This document shows positions 44,360 through 53,087 of a DNA stretch of 64,000 bases, piece by piece. The DNA is from Fluviibacter phosphoraccumulans (lineage in GTDB: Bacteria; Pseudomonadota; Gammaproteobacteria; Burkholderiales; Rhodocyclaceae). The position numbers and the translations under genes are program-made. Each line of letters begins with the position of its first letter. Within the stretch, counting starts at the first letter, position 1. The stretch covers positions 1 to 64,000 of the forward strand of contig NZ_AP019011.1 of the NCBI RefSeq assembly GCF_016110345.1, in the 5' to 3' direction. Below the pieces are notes generated by a model that saw only the letters and a program-made list of their open reading frames with translations, ran no database searches and had not been told where the DNA came from.

Positions 44360-45310
44360 ATGCCTTTCCAGAACCTGATGGTTTTTACCGGGAATGCCAA
44401 CCCAAAACTGGCAGCAGATGTTGCCCAACGTCTTGGGCTGCCGCTCGGCCGTGCGGATGTCGGTCGCTTTTCCGACGGTGAAGTGAGCGTCGAGATTCAG
44501 GAGCACGTTCGCGGTAACGATGTGTTCGTCGTGCAATCGACCTGCCATCCGTCTAACGACAATCTGATGGAGCTACTGGTGATTGTTGATGCGCTTAAGC
44601 GCGCATCGGCTGGCCGTATTACTGCCGCGTTGCCGTACTTCGGTTATGCCCGTCAGGATCGCCGCCCTCGCTCGAATCGCGTGCCTATCGCCGCCAAGCT
44701 GGTGGCCAATATGCTGGTTGCTGCCGGTGTTGATCGTGTCATGACGATGGACCTGCACGCTGAACAGATCCAGGGTTTTTTCGATATTCCGGTAGACAAC
44801 GTTTATGGTCTGCCGATTCTGCTGGCTGATGTACAGCAGAAGCATCTTGAAAAACCGATTGTGGTCTCGCCCGATCATGGCGGTGTCGTACGTGCCCGTT
44901 CGCTGGCCAAGCGCCTGGAATGTGATCTGGCCATCATCGACAAGCGTCGTCCCAAGGCAAACGTATCGGAAGTGATGAACATCATTGGTGATGTGACTGG
45001 CAAAGACTGCATCATTGTCGATGACCTGGTTGATACCGCGGGCACCCTGTGTAAAGCAGCCGCAGCGCTTAAAGAAAATGCCGCACGCAGTGTCACGGCT
45101 TACTGTACGCACCCAGTGTTGTCGGGTGCAGCAGTTGAGCGCATCAATGAATCTGTACTGGATGAGCTGGTGGTTCTGGATACCATCCCCCTCACCGATG
45201 CAGCACAAAAGTGTTCGCGCATCCGTCAATTGTCGGTTGCAGAGTTGTTGGCGGAAACCATCCGCCGCATCAGCAAGGAAGATTCAGTTTCCTCGCTGTT
45301 TATTGACTGA
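44360..45310 (+). CDS. prs: Ribose-phosphate pyrophosphokinase Prs
   Basis: Prs makes PRPP from ribose 5-phosphate and ATP for nucleotide, histidine and tryptophan synthesis. The ATG at 44360 gives a 316-residue protein, the normal length; a longer frame from 44318 adds residues the family lacks. Signatures are FSDGEVSVEIQEHVRG, YFGYARQDRRPRSNRVPI, DLHAEQIQGFF and the PRPP loop IIVDDLVDTAGTL. It follows tRNA-Gln and precedes rplY. Confidence 0.97.
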   Translation: MPFQNLMVFTGNANPKLAADVAQRLGLPLGRADVGRFSDGEVSVEIQEHVRGNDVFVVQSTCHPSNDNLMELLVIVDALKRASAGRITAALPYFGYARQDRRPRSNRVPIAAKLVANMLVAAGVDRVMTMDLHAEQIQGFFDIPVDNVYGLPILLADVQQKHLEKPIVVSPDHGGVVRARSLAKRLECDLAIIDKRRPKANVSEVMNIIGDVTGKDCIIVDDLVDTAGTLCKAAAALKENAARSVTAYCTHPVLSGAAVERINESVLDELVVLDTIPLTDAAQKCSRIRQLSVAELLAETIRRISKEDSVSSLFID

Positions 45311-45374
45311 GGCTTCGGCCCCGGTTTTATCCGGATGATCTGGTCGCGGATCGTCCACTTTATTGGAGTAAGTC

Positions 45375-45995
45375 ATGAGCTTTGAATTTAATGCTACCAA
45401 GCGCGATGTGCAGGGATCGAGTGCGAGCCGCCGCCTGCGTCGTGCTGGCCGAGTTCCCGGTGTCATTTATGGCGCAGGTAAACCGGCTGAATCGTTCGAC
45501 GTTGACCACAATGAGATCTATCAGTGTCTGCGTAAAGAAGCCTTCCACGCGTCTGTTGTAACGGCGATTGTTGATGGCCAGAAGCAGGATGTGCTCCTGC
45601 GCGACGTTCAGTTGCACGCTTACAAGCCGCTGGTTCTCCACGTTGATTTCCAACGTGTTGATGCCAACACCGAAGTTCACACCAAAGTACCGCTGCACTT
45701 CATCAATGGTGATGTGTGCCCGGGTGTCAAGCTGCAAGGTGGTATCGTCAGCCACGTGACGACCGAACTGGAAGTTGCCTGTCTGCCGAAGTCGCTGCCA
45801 GAGTTCATCCAGGTTGATCTTGCCTACCTGGAAATGGGCCACTCGTTGCACATCAGCGATCTGAAGCTACCTGCGGGCGTTCGTGTTCACGTACACGGTG
45901 GTGATAACTCGGTGGTTGCCGCAGTTCTGGGTGTTAAGGGTTCCAATGCGGACGCTGGCGCTGCTGCCAACGAAGGCGCTGCACCGACAGCCTAA
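45375..45995 (+). CDS. rplY: Ribosomal protein bL25 of the general stress protein Ctc type
   Basis: The 206-residue protein binds 5S rRNA. It has the L25 domain (1-95, RDVQGSSASRRLRRAGRVPGVIYG as consecutive segments) and the C-terminal TL5/Ctc beta domain (about 100-190, with VPLHFINGD and LPEFIQVDLAYLEMGHSLHISDL). The longer two-domain form is normal in betaproteobacteria. A Gly-Ala-rich tail ends the protein. A ribosome site (GGAG) precedes the ATG. Confidence 0.96.
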   Translation: MSFEFNATKRDVQGSSASRRLRRAGRVPGVIYGAGKPAESFDVDHNEIYQCLRKEAFHASVVTAIVDGQKQDVLLRDVQLHAYKPLVLHVDFQRVDANTEVHTKVPLHFINGDVCPGVKLQGGIVSHVTTELEVACLPKSLPEFIQVDLAYLEMGHSLHISDLKLPAGVRVHVHGGDNSVVAAVLGVKGSNADAGAAANEGAAPTA

Positions 45996-46026
45996 GTTAC
46001 CGTACCGGTTTACCGGTGCCGACAAG

Positions 46027-46059
46027 AAAGCCGTGTAGGTTCGCCTGCGCGGCTTTTTT
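46027..46059 (+). terminator. Rho-independent terminator after rplY
   Basis: AAAGCCG at 46027-46033 pairs with CGGCTTT at 46050-46056, with partial inner pairing, and the stem is followed by a run of T to 46059. It lies 32 bases past the rplY stop and 27 bases before pth. Confidence 0.85.
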
Positions 46060-46085
46060 CATGAAAATACGCTACGCTATCAAAT

Positions 46086-46739
46086 ATGACGATGCCTCTG
46101 GATCCCCCAACCAATAAAAGCCCGGCCAAAGTGCCCGTGCCGCCATCGCCGATCCGCTTGATTGTCGGGTTGGGAAATCCGGGCAGTGAGTATGAGCGCA
46201 CCCGGCATAACGCGGGCTGCTGGGCATTGGAAGACATCGCCAAAGCCATTGGGGCGTCGGGATTCAGTGCGGATAAAAAAATGAAGGCGGAGGTTGCGTC
46301 TGCCAACGTCGATGGCCGCAAGGTCTGGCTGATCAAACCGCAAACCTACATGAATTGTTCGGGACAGTCTGTGGGTCCGTTTGCCCGCTTTCACGACATT
46401 CGCCCGGAAGAAATACTTGTCTTGCATGATGAATTGGATCTGCTGCCGGGTCAGTTGCGCGTCAAGCTGGGTGGCAGCAGTGGCGGACACAATGGACTCA
46501 AGGATATTCAGTCCGCATTAGGGACGCCTGATTATTGGCGCTTGCGCATCGGCATCGGACACCCCCGTTCGTTACAACTCAATCAGGGTGTGGCGGATTT
46601 TGTTCTGCATCGGCCACGGCTGGAAGAACAGATCGACATTGATCGTGCGATTGATCGCCTATCAGCGCAAGCCAGTGTGCTGGTTCGAGGTGATATGCCT
46701 GAGGCGCAGCGCCTGCTGCATACCACCCCAAAAAACTAA
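46086..46739 (+). CDS. pth: Peptidyl-tRNA hydrolase Pth
   Basis: Pth releases peptides from peptidyl-tRNA that drops off ribosomes. The 217-residue protein has the family motifs LIVGLGNPGSEYERTRHNAGCW, with the catalytic histidine, KPQTYMNCSGQSV and HDELDLLPGQLRVKLGGSSGGHNGL, each read as adjoining segments. An unusual 20-residue Pro/Lys-rich extension precedes the core; the true start could be the ATG at 46086 or 46092, with no clear ribosome site at either. Confidence 0.95.
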   Translation: MTMPLDPPTNKSPAKVPVPPSPIRLIVGLGNPGSEYERTRHNAGCWALEDIAKAIGASGFSADKKMKAEVASANVDGRKVWLIKPQTYMNCSGQSVGPFARFHDIRPEEILVLHDELDLLPGQLRVKLGGSSGGHNGLKDIQSALGTPDYWRLRIGIGHPRSLQLNQGVADFVLHRPRLEEQIDIDRAIDRLSAQASVLVRGDMPEAQRLLHTTPKN

Positions 46740-46748
46740 AATACTGCG

Positions 46749-48269
46749 TTACGGTTGTTTCGGCTGGCTTGGACCATCAGCCTTGGTGATGGCCTGATTG
46801 GCGGCTAATGTATCGCGGTCAGCGGCTTCCCAGCCGCCACCCAAGGCCATGTACAAGCTCAGAATTGCATTGGCCTCTTGCCGTTGCGCGTCGACCAGCT
46901 GGAGCTGCGCTTTGAAGAGGCTGTCTTCTGCATTCAGAACAGTCAGGTAATCGGCGTAACCGTAGTTGAACTGCATGCTCGACAGGTTGGCGTAGGTCTT
47001 AAGTGTCCCGACTTGCTGTTGGCGGGCGCTTACCAGTTTGCGGTTTTCGCTCGTGGCAACCAGTGCGTTATCGACATCCCGAAAGGAGGCCTCTACGGCT
47101 TTCTGGTATTGCGCCAAGGCCATTTGCTGGCCGGCTTCGGCGCTGGTGACCTGGCCGGCAATAGCCCCTGCCGTAAAGATCGGCATGGTGGCCGCAGCGC
47201 CGACCGACCAAATCTTACCGGGGCCGCTAAACAGGCTGATCAGATTGTTGCTGGCCGTGCCCAGCGCACCCGTTAGCGAGATCGAGGGAAAGTACTGCGC
47301 TTTGGCAACGCCAATTTGTGCGTTGGCGGCAATCAGTTGTTGCTCGGCGCGCATCACGTCCGGGCGGCGGGCAAGCAGTTCAGAGGGCAGGCCAGCCGGG
47401 GGAACCGGCAATGAAAGCTGTTCGATCGACTTGCCGCGCGGCACGTTGCCAGGGTTGCGGCCAGCCAGGAAGCGAATGCTGTTTTCCTGCTCGGCGATAG
47501 CCTTTACCAGGGGCGGAATAGAGGCTTCCGCCTGGTCGACCTGAGATTGAATTTGCGAGACCTGCACCATATTGGCCGTGCCATATTTGAGGCGCAGCTC
47601 GAACACGCGCAGTGTCGTGCGGTAGTTTTCCAGGGTTTGTCGCGTCAAAACCAGTTGCTGATCCAGTGCCCGCAACAGGATGTAGCTGTCCGTCATTTGC
47701 CCGGCAACCGACAGCGCCACGGCGCGGCGGTTAGCGATGGCAGCCGCTTCGGTGGCGCTGGCGGCTTCAACCTGGCGGCGTATACCGCCAAACAGGTCAA
47801 TCTGCCAGCTGGCAGGCAACTGCATGGTTGAGGTCGTCGATAGAGGCACGGTCGGCGTCGGTGCCACAATGGTTTGGCCGATGCTGGAGCCCTGGCCACG
47901 CGCGCTGCCGGCGCTGGCACCCAGTTGTGGGAAGAATTGGGCGCGGGTCGTTTCCAGTTGGCCACGCGTTTTGATGACATTGGCAATAGCGGACTGCAGG
48001 TCGCGGTTATTGGCGAGACCTGCCGCTACTAAGTCATCAAGAACTGGATCATTAAAGCCTTTCCACCACGCATCCTCGGGTAGTGCGGCATCTGTCGATT
48101 GCGTCGCCGGGGTCGCCTGCACGCTGCGCTGCTGGGGTGTTGCTGAGCGGTAGTCGTCCGGAATGGCTACTGCCGGGCGCTGGTAGTCAGGGCCGACAGC
48201 ACAAGCCGATAGCATGCCGGCACTGGCCAGAGACAGCCATAGGCGACGTCGCAATGTCGAGCAGCTCAT
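46749..48269 (-). CDS. RND efflux outer-membrane channel (OprM/NodT family lipoprotein)
   Basis: This is the outer-membrane duct of a tripartite RND pump. The 506-residue protein has a lipobox (GMLSAC) near residue 22 and VGPDYQRPAV, the usual start of mature NodT-type proteins. Two repeats of long helices and barrel strands follow, with LPASWQIDLFGGIRRQVEAA and FEL-RLKYGTANMVQVSQ regions. Its ATG overlaps the pump gene stop (ATGA). It ends convergently with pth. Confidence 0.93.
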   Translation of the reverse strand: MSCSTLRRRLWLSLASAGMLSACAVGPDYQRPAVAIPDDYRSATPQQRSVQATPATQSTDAALPEDAWWKGFNDPVLDDLVAAGLANNRDLQSAIANVIKTRGQLETTRAQFFPQLGASAGSARGQGSSIGQTIVAPTPTVPLSTTSTMQLPASWQIDLFGGIRRQVEAASATEAAAIANRRAVALSVAGQMTDSYILLRALDQQLVLTRQTLENYRTTLRVFELRLKYGTANMVQVSQIQSQVDQAEASIPPLVKAIAEQENSIRFLAGRNPGNVPRGKSIEQLSLPVPPAGLPSELLARRPDVMRAEQQLIAANAQIGVAKAQYFPSISLTGALGTASNNLISLFSGPGKIWSVGAAATMPIFTAGAIAGQVTSAEAGQQMALAQYQKAVEASFRDVDNALVATSENRKLVSARQQQVGTLKTYANLSSMQFNYGYADYLTVLNAEDSLFKAQLQLVDAQRQEANAILSLYMALGGGWEAADRDTLAANQAITKADGPSQPKQP

Positions 48270-51200
48270 GAGGCATCCTCCCCGTTGGGCGTCGCATTCA
48301 GGTTGTGCGGTCCAGCCTTGGCCGGATTGTCTTTGACCATCTGCTTTTTCTTTTCGCTCATCTCTTCAAAGACGACGAAGAAAAGTGGCACAAAAATAAT
48401 CGCGATCATCGTGGCGCCAATCATGCCGCCGATGATGCCGGTGCCGATAGAGTGACGGCTGTTCGCCGAAGCGCCCACGGCCGTGGCCAGCGGTACGCAA
48501 CCGAGGATGAAGGCCAGTGATGTCATCATGATCGGACGGAAACGAATTTCGGCCGCATGCAGTGCTGCATCGATGACCGTCATCCCTTTTTCAACGTTGG
48601 CCACGGCAAACTCCACGATCAGAATGGCATTTTTGGCGGCCAGTGCGATCAGCGTGACCAGACCGATCTGGAAGTACACGTCGTTTTCCAGACCGCGTAG
48701 CAGCACGGCCAGCAGTGCACCGCAAAGCGCAAATGGCACGGCAAACATGACGCTGAAGGGGAGTGACCATTTCTCGTAAAGCGCAGCCAGAATCAGAAAC
48801 ACCATGACGAGCGCGAAGGCAAACACAAAGATCGCTGTGCTGCCTGATTTGAGCTGCTCATAGGCTTCGCCAGACCAGGCGATCTTGTATCCGGTTGGCA
48901 GGACCTCGTCGGCGATTTCCTGCATGGCCTTGATGGCTTGTCCCGAGCTGTAGCCAGCGGCGTTATTCCCCGTAATCTGCACGGCCGGGTAGGCGTTGAA
49001 GCGGGTCACGATGTCCGGGCTGGCCTGGTATTTGTAGCTGAGCAGCGCATTGAGCGGCACCATCGCGCCCGTGCGCGAACGGACATACATTGTGTCAAAC
49101 GCTGATGGGTCCTGACGGTAATTGGCCCCGGCTTGCAGAATCACTTGCCACAGACGATTCTGGTAAGCGAACTGGTTCACGTACTGCGAGCCGATCATGG
49201 TCTGTAGCGTGTCGTAGATATCGTTAACCGGCACATCCAGCAACTCTGCCTTGCCGCGACCCACGTTAACGAACATTTCTCGGGCATTGGTACTAAAGGT
49301 CGTGTTGATGGCGGTCAGCTCAGGGCGTTGCTTGGCAGCGGTCAGGAAGCGCATCGTCTGCTCTTCCATTTCGTCCATCGAGCCATTGCCGGTTTGCTCC
49401 AGCCACATCTGAAAGCCCCCGGTATTGCCGAGGCCCGGAATCGATGGCGGATTGAGCGGGATGACGATGCCGTCATTCTGGGTCAGGAAATGTTTGCGGC
49501 CATCTTCAATAATCGTGAAGGCCGATGATGCCTTGTCAGTGCGCTCGCTAAAGGGCTTCAGGCCAATAAAGAGGGTGCTGGCGCTCGGCAGCACTTGTGA
49601 GTCGATGATGCTGAAACCGGCATAGCTGGTGGCGGAGTCAACCCCAGGTTGTGCCTGAAACCAGTTGGCGCCCGAATCCGAAAACGTGGCGGTGCGTTGC
49701 AGGCTGGCAGCCTTTGGCATGATGACGGCGCCAAACAGATAGCCTTGGTCCTCTTCCGGCACAAAAGATCCCGGGACAATGCGGAACAGCAGGATCAGCG
49801 CAACGATAACGCCACCGAAAATCATGAAGGACGGCCGGCGATGTTCGATGGCCCATTTCACCGCCATCATGTAGTGATCGCGCAGCTTGTCGAACAGGTT
49901 TTCGAAACCCACGAATAAGCGGGGTTTGGCCACATCGTCTTCGTCACTTTTAGCGCGGATCAGAATTGCTGCCAGCGCGGGCGATAGTGTTAGCGCCACA
50001 ATCGATGACAGCGTCACCGATACCGAGAGGGTCAGCGCAAATTGCCGGTAGAGCTGTCCGGTAATACCGGACAGAAAAGCCACCGGCACAAACACCGCCG
50101 CCATGACCAGTGTGGTGGCAATGATTGGACCAGTCACTTCCGCCATGGCAACTGCCGCGGCTTCGCGCGGCTGCATGGCCGGGTTTTCTTCCATGATCCG
50201 TTCGACGTTTTCGATGACCACGATGGCGTCATCAACGACCAGGCCAATGGCGAGCACCAGACCGAACATGGTCAGCATGTTGATCGAGAATCCAAACAGA
50301 CTCATGCCGATGAAGGTGCCGATGATCGAAACCGGCACAGCGACCAGTGGAATCAAGGTGGCCTTGGGCTTCTGCAGGAACATGAAGACCACGAGCACCA
50401 CGAGCAGCATGGCTTCGAAGAAGGTATGAATCACTTCCTCGATCGACGAGTTAATGAACTCAGTGGCATCGAGCGCAATTTCATACTGCACGCCGGGTGG
50501 GAAGCTGGGCTTGAGTTCTTCCAGCTTGGCCTTGACGGCCTGCGCCACGTTCAAAGCGTTGTAGCCGGGCTGGAAGTAGATCAGCAGCAGTGCGGCAGTA
50601 TCCTGATTGGTCTTGACGTCAAAATTGTAGGTTTGCGACCCCAGTTCGGCGCGGCCAATATCGCGCAAGCGCACGATAGCGCCTTCTGTACCGGGCGTGG
50701 ACGAAGGCTTGCCGGCTTTGACGATAATGTTCTCGAACTCTTCAGGCGTCTGCAGCATGCCGTTGGTGGTGACGGAGAAGTTCTGGATGACGTTGCCGTT
50801 GGAGGGTAATTGGCCTAACTGGCCCACCGCGTACTGCTGGTTTTGAGCACGGACCGCATCGGCAATGTCACTGGTTGTCAGTTTGTACAGCGCCAGCTTG
50901 GTCGGGTCTAACCAGACGCGCATGGCGTAATTGGGGTTGCCACCCACGGTCGCCATGCTGGCCCCCGGGATCCGCTGAACCTCATTGAGCACGATGATGT
51001 TGGCAAAGGTGCTCAGCGTGGTCAGATCGTACTTGTTGTCCGGATCCTTGATCGCCACCACCATCATGATGGACTGGCTCTTCTGCTGGATGTTCACGCC
51101 CTGGTTGCGTACCGATTGCGGCAGCTGTGGCATCGCCGTGTTAACGCGGTTGAGAACATCGGTTTGTGCCAGCGCCGGATCTTTATTAATGTCGAAAAAG

Positions 51201-51475
51201 ATACTGAGCGTCATGTTGCCGGCGGTGTTCGTCGAGTACATGTACAGCATGCCATCGGCACCATTCACCTGCAGCTCAATGGGTGAGGCCACGTTTTGCG
51301 AGACCGTTTCGGCATTGGCCCCGGGGTAAGTCGTCGACACCTGAATCTGCGGTGGCGTGATGTTGGGGTATTGGGCAATGGGCAATGACATCATCGCCAC
51401 CAGGCCGGCGATGGTAATGACGATAGAGATGACCGCCGAGAAGATCGGCCGGTCGATAAAGAACTTTGAGAACAT
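48266..51475 (-). CDS. RND multidrug efflux pump subunit (HAE1 family, AcrB/MexB-like)
   Basis: This inner-membrane proton/drug antiporter is 1069 residues long, near the family's 1030-1070. It has 12 helices and two large periplasmic loops. Family landmarks are MFSKFFIDRPIFSAVIS at the start, SLPIAQYPNITPPQI, the proton-relay aspartates in GLVVDDAIVVIENVERI, and the PEEDQGYLF motif. Length and motifs fit the hydrophobic/amphiphilic efflux group, not the metal group. It lies 20 bases after the adaptor gene and overlaps the channel gene. Substrates cannot be predicted. Confidence 0.95.
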   Translation of the reverse strand: MFSKFFIDRPIFSAVISIVITIAGLVAMMSLPIAQYPNITPPQIQVSTTYPGANAETVSQNVASPIELQVNGADGMLYMYSTNTAGNMTLSIFFDINKDPALAQTDVLNRVNTAMPQLPQSVRNQGVNIQQKSQSIMMVVAIKDPDNKYDLTTLSTFANIIVLNEVQRIPGASMATVGGNPNYAMRVWLDPTKLALYKLTTSDIADAVRAQNQQYAVGQLGQLPSNGNVIQNFSVTTNGMLQTPEEFENIIVKAGKPSSTPGTEGAIVRLRDIGRAELGSQTYNFDVKTNQDTAALLLIYFQPGYNALNVAQAVKAKLEELKPSFPPGVQYEIALDATEFINSSIEEVIHTFFEAMLLVVLVVFMFLQKPKATLIPLVAVPVSIIGTFIGMSLFGFSINMLTMFGLVLAIGLVVDDAIVVIENVERIMEENPAMQPREAAAVAMAEVTGPIIATTLVMAAVFVPVAFLSGITGQLYRQFALTLSVSVTLSSIVALTLSPALAAILIRAKSDEDDVAKPRLFVGFENLFDKLRDHYMMAVKWAIEHRRPSFMIFGGVIVALILLFRIVPGSFVPEEDQGYLFGAVIMPKAASLQRTATFSDSGANWFQAQPGVDSATSYAGFSIIDSQVLPSASTLFIGLKPFSERTDKASSAFTIIEDGRKHFLTQNDGIVIPLNPPSIPGLGNTGGFQMWLEQTGNGSMDEMEEQTMRFLTAAKQRPELTAINTTFSTNAREMFVNVGRGKAELLDVPVNDIYDTLQTMIGSQYVNQFAYQNRLWQVILQAGANYRQDPSAFDTMYVRSRTGAMVPLNALLSYKYQASPDIVTRFNAYPAVQITGNNAAGYSSGQAIKAMQEIADEVLPTGYKIAWSGEAYEQLKSGSTAIFVFAFALVMVFLILAALYEKWSLPFSVMFAVPFALCGALLAVLLRGLENDVYFQIGLVTLIALAAKNAILIVEFAVANVEKGMTVIDAALHAAEIRFRPIMMTSLAFILGCVPLATAVGASANSRHSIGTGIIGGMIGATMIAIIFVPLFFVVFEEMSEKKKQMVKDNPAKAGPHNLNATPNGEDAS

Positions 51476-51495
51476 GGGTGATTCGTCCCGGCCGG

Positions 51496-53019
51496 TTACT
51501 GGGCAGCGCGCGGCGCAGGCGCTTGCAGGCTATTGGGCACAGGTGCCGGAGCGGCAGGTACGCCAGGTGCCAGCGGCACCTCTTTGGGCGCAATCAGCTG
51601 GGCCGCAGGTGCAGGTGGCGCCGGCATCGGCTGCTGATTTGGGTTTTGTGCCTGATTAACATTTGGGGCGGTGCGGGCGCCAGGACGGAAAGCGTTGCCT
51701 GCTTCTTCTGCTGTTGGGGGTGTCGGTATACGCAAAGGCTGTGGTTCAGGCGCTTTGATTAGCGTTGGCTTGACCCGTTGATTGGGCGACATGCGCAATA
51801 CGTTGCTCACTACGACACGTTCGCCCGGATTCAGACCCTGATTGATGACCCAATTCGGGCCGCTCCAGTAGCCAGGTTTCACGGTGCGAGAATGGACACG
51901 ATTGTCTTCATCGGCGACCCATACATAGGCACCCTGGCTGCTCTGCTGTACCGCCGATTGGGGCACCAGATACACATTGGGTTGGGTGAGGCCAACGACG
52001 CTGGCTGTCACAAACTGGCCTTGTTGTAGTGCATTGGCCGGGTTCGGAAAGACCGCGCGGTAAAGTCGTGTGCCGGTGTCTACGTCATACATGATGCCGG
52101 CAAAACCGATCTTGCCCAGGTAGGGATAAAGCGTACCGTCCGACAGGGTCAGGGTGACATCCAGTTCAGCCAGCGACGTGTCGTTCAGCTGTTTCTGAGC
52201 CAGCAGCTTGTTCAGCGTTAGCACCTGGTCTTCCGATACCGAGAAGTAAGCCCACATCGGATCCATCTGATTGACCACCGTGAGCTCGGAATTCGGGCTG
52301 CCAACCTGCAGATACGTCCCCAGTGCCTGTTTACGCACGGAGGCCAAACCGGAAATCGGCGAGCGGATCGTGCAGTACTCCAGATTCAGCTGGGCTGTTT
52401 CCACATTAGCGCGCGCTTGATCAACACCCGCTTGTGCGCGTAGAAAGTTGCCGGTGGCGGTATCCAGATCTTGTTGCGACAGCGCTTTGGCAGCGGCCAG
52501 CGGTTTGATTCGGTTGAGCGTCAACGTGGCAGTTCGTAGAGAGGCTTCCTGTGAAACCATGGCGGCCTTAGCGGCATCGAGTTGGGCAATGAAGGGGCGC
52601 TTGTCCATTTCGAACAAGATGTCGCCAGCATTGACCCAGGAGCCTTCCTGGTAGATTTGCTTTTCAAGGAAACCAGAAACGCGTGTGTAGATGGCAACGG
52701 ATTGGGGGCTACGGGTTTGAGCGACCAGTTGCGATTCCAGTGGCACGGTGAGCGGCTGTACCTCGATGACGTCAACACCCAGCGCAAAATGCGCTTTCAT
52801 GTAGGGAATGACCACATCATTTTTGATGACGTGAATAGCAATCAGTACCGCAAATACAATCGCAGCAGGTTTATGCCAGCGCGGGTTGCGTAGCGTTTTA
52901 AGAACATCGTCTTTGGTCAAATGCTGTAGTTTCGACCAGTCAAACTGGCGAATGTTATTGATCCAAACTTGAACCTGGTTTGTGCAAGAAGCAACCATTG
53001 ATTTCAGGCGAGACAGCAT
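51496..53019 (-). CDS. RND efflux periplasmic adaptor (membrane fusion protein, AcrA-like)
   Basis: The adaptor links the pump to the outer-membrane channel. The predicted 507-residue protein has an N-terminal membrane helix (about 55-72, AAIVFAVLIAIHVI) instead of a lipobox, and then the lipoyl, helical hairpin, barrel and membrane-proximal domains (YTRVSGFLEKQIYQEGSWV, SPISGLASVRKQALGTYLQVG). The C-terminal ~85 residues are a Pro/Ala/Gln-rich tail not normally found in the family. ATG at 53019 is preferred to TTG at 53055. Confidence 0.92.
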   Translation of the reverse strand: MLSRLKSMVASCTNQVQVWINNIRQFDWSKLQHLTKDDVLKTLRNPRWHKPAAIVFAVLIAIHVIKNDVVIPYMKAHFALGVDVIEVQPLTVPLESQLVAQTRSPQSVAIYTRVSGFLEKQIYQEGSWVNAGDILFEMDKRPFIAQLDAAKAAMVSQEASLRTATLTLNRIKPLAAAKALSQQDLDTATGNFLRAQAGVDQARANVETAQLNLEYCTIRSPISGLASVRKQALGTYLQVGSPNSELTVVNQMDPMWAYFSVSEDQVLTLNKLLAQKQLNDTSLAELDVTLTLSDGTLYPYLGKIGFAGIMYDVDTGTRLYRAVFPNPANALQQGQFVTASVVGLTQPNVYLVPQSAVQQSSQGAYVWVADEDNRVHSRTVKPGYWSGPNWVINQGLNPGERVVVSNVLRMSPNQRVKPTLIKAPEPQPLRIPTPPTAEEAGNAFRPGARTAPNVNQAQNPNQQPMPAPPAPAAQLIAPKEVPLAPGVPAAPAPVPNSLQAPAPRAAQ

Positions 53020-53042
53020 AGATGCACCATATAAACGAAATA

Positions 53043-53066
53043 AGCGGCAACGCAATGGTTGCCGCT
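53043..53066 (-). terminator. Hairpin between the glutamate-synthase-like gene and the RND operon
   Basis: Perfect 9-bp arms (53043-53051 and 53058-53066) with a six-base loop lie 21 bases past the upstream stop and 24 bases before the adaptor ATG. On the minus strand the stem is followed by TTATTTCG, so it is a modest terminator. It could also be an operator for a pump repressor; no regulator gene is adjacent. Confidence 0.55.
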
Positions 53067-53087
53067 GAAAAATGAATTAACTATACC

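Noticed and set aside
50042..50809. 255-codon plus-strand frame opposite the RND pump gene
   Set aside because: His/Asp-rich composition is the shadow of the pump's reading frame; no start signal or homology.
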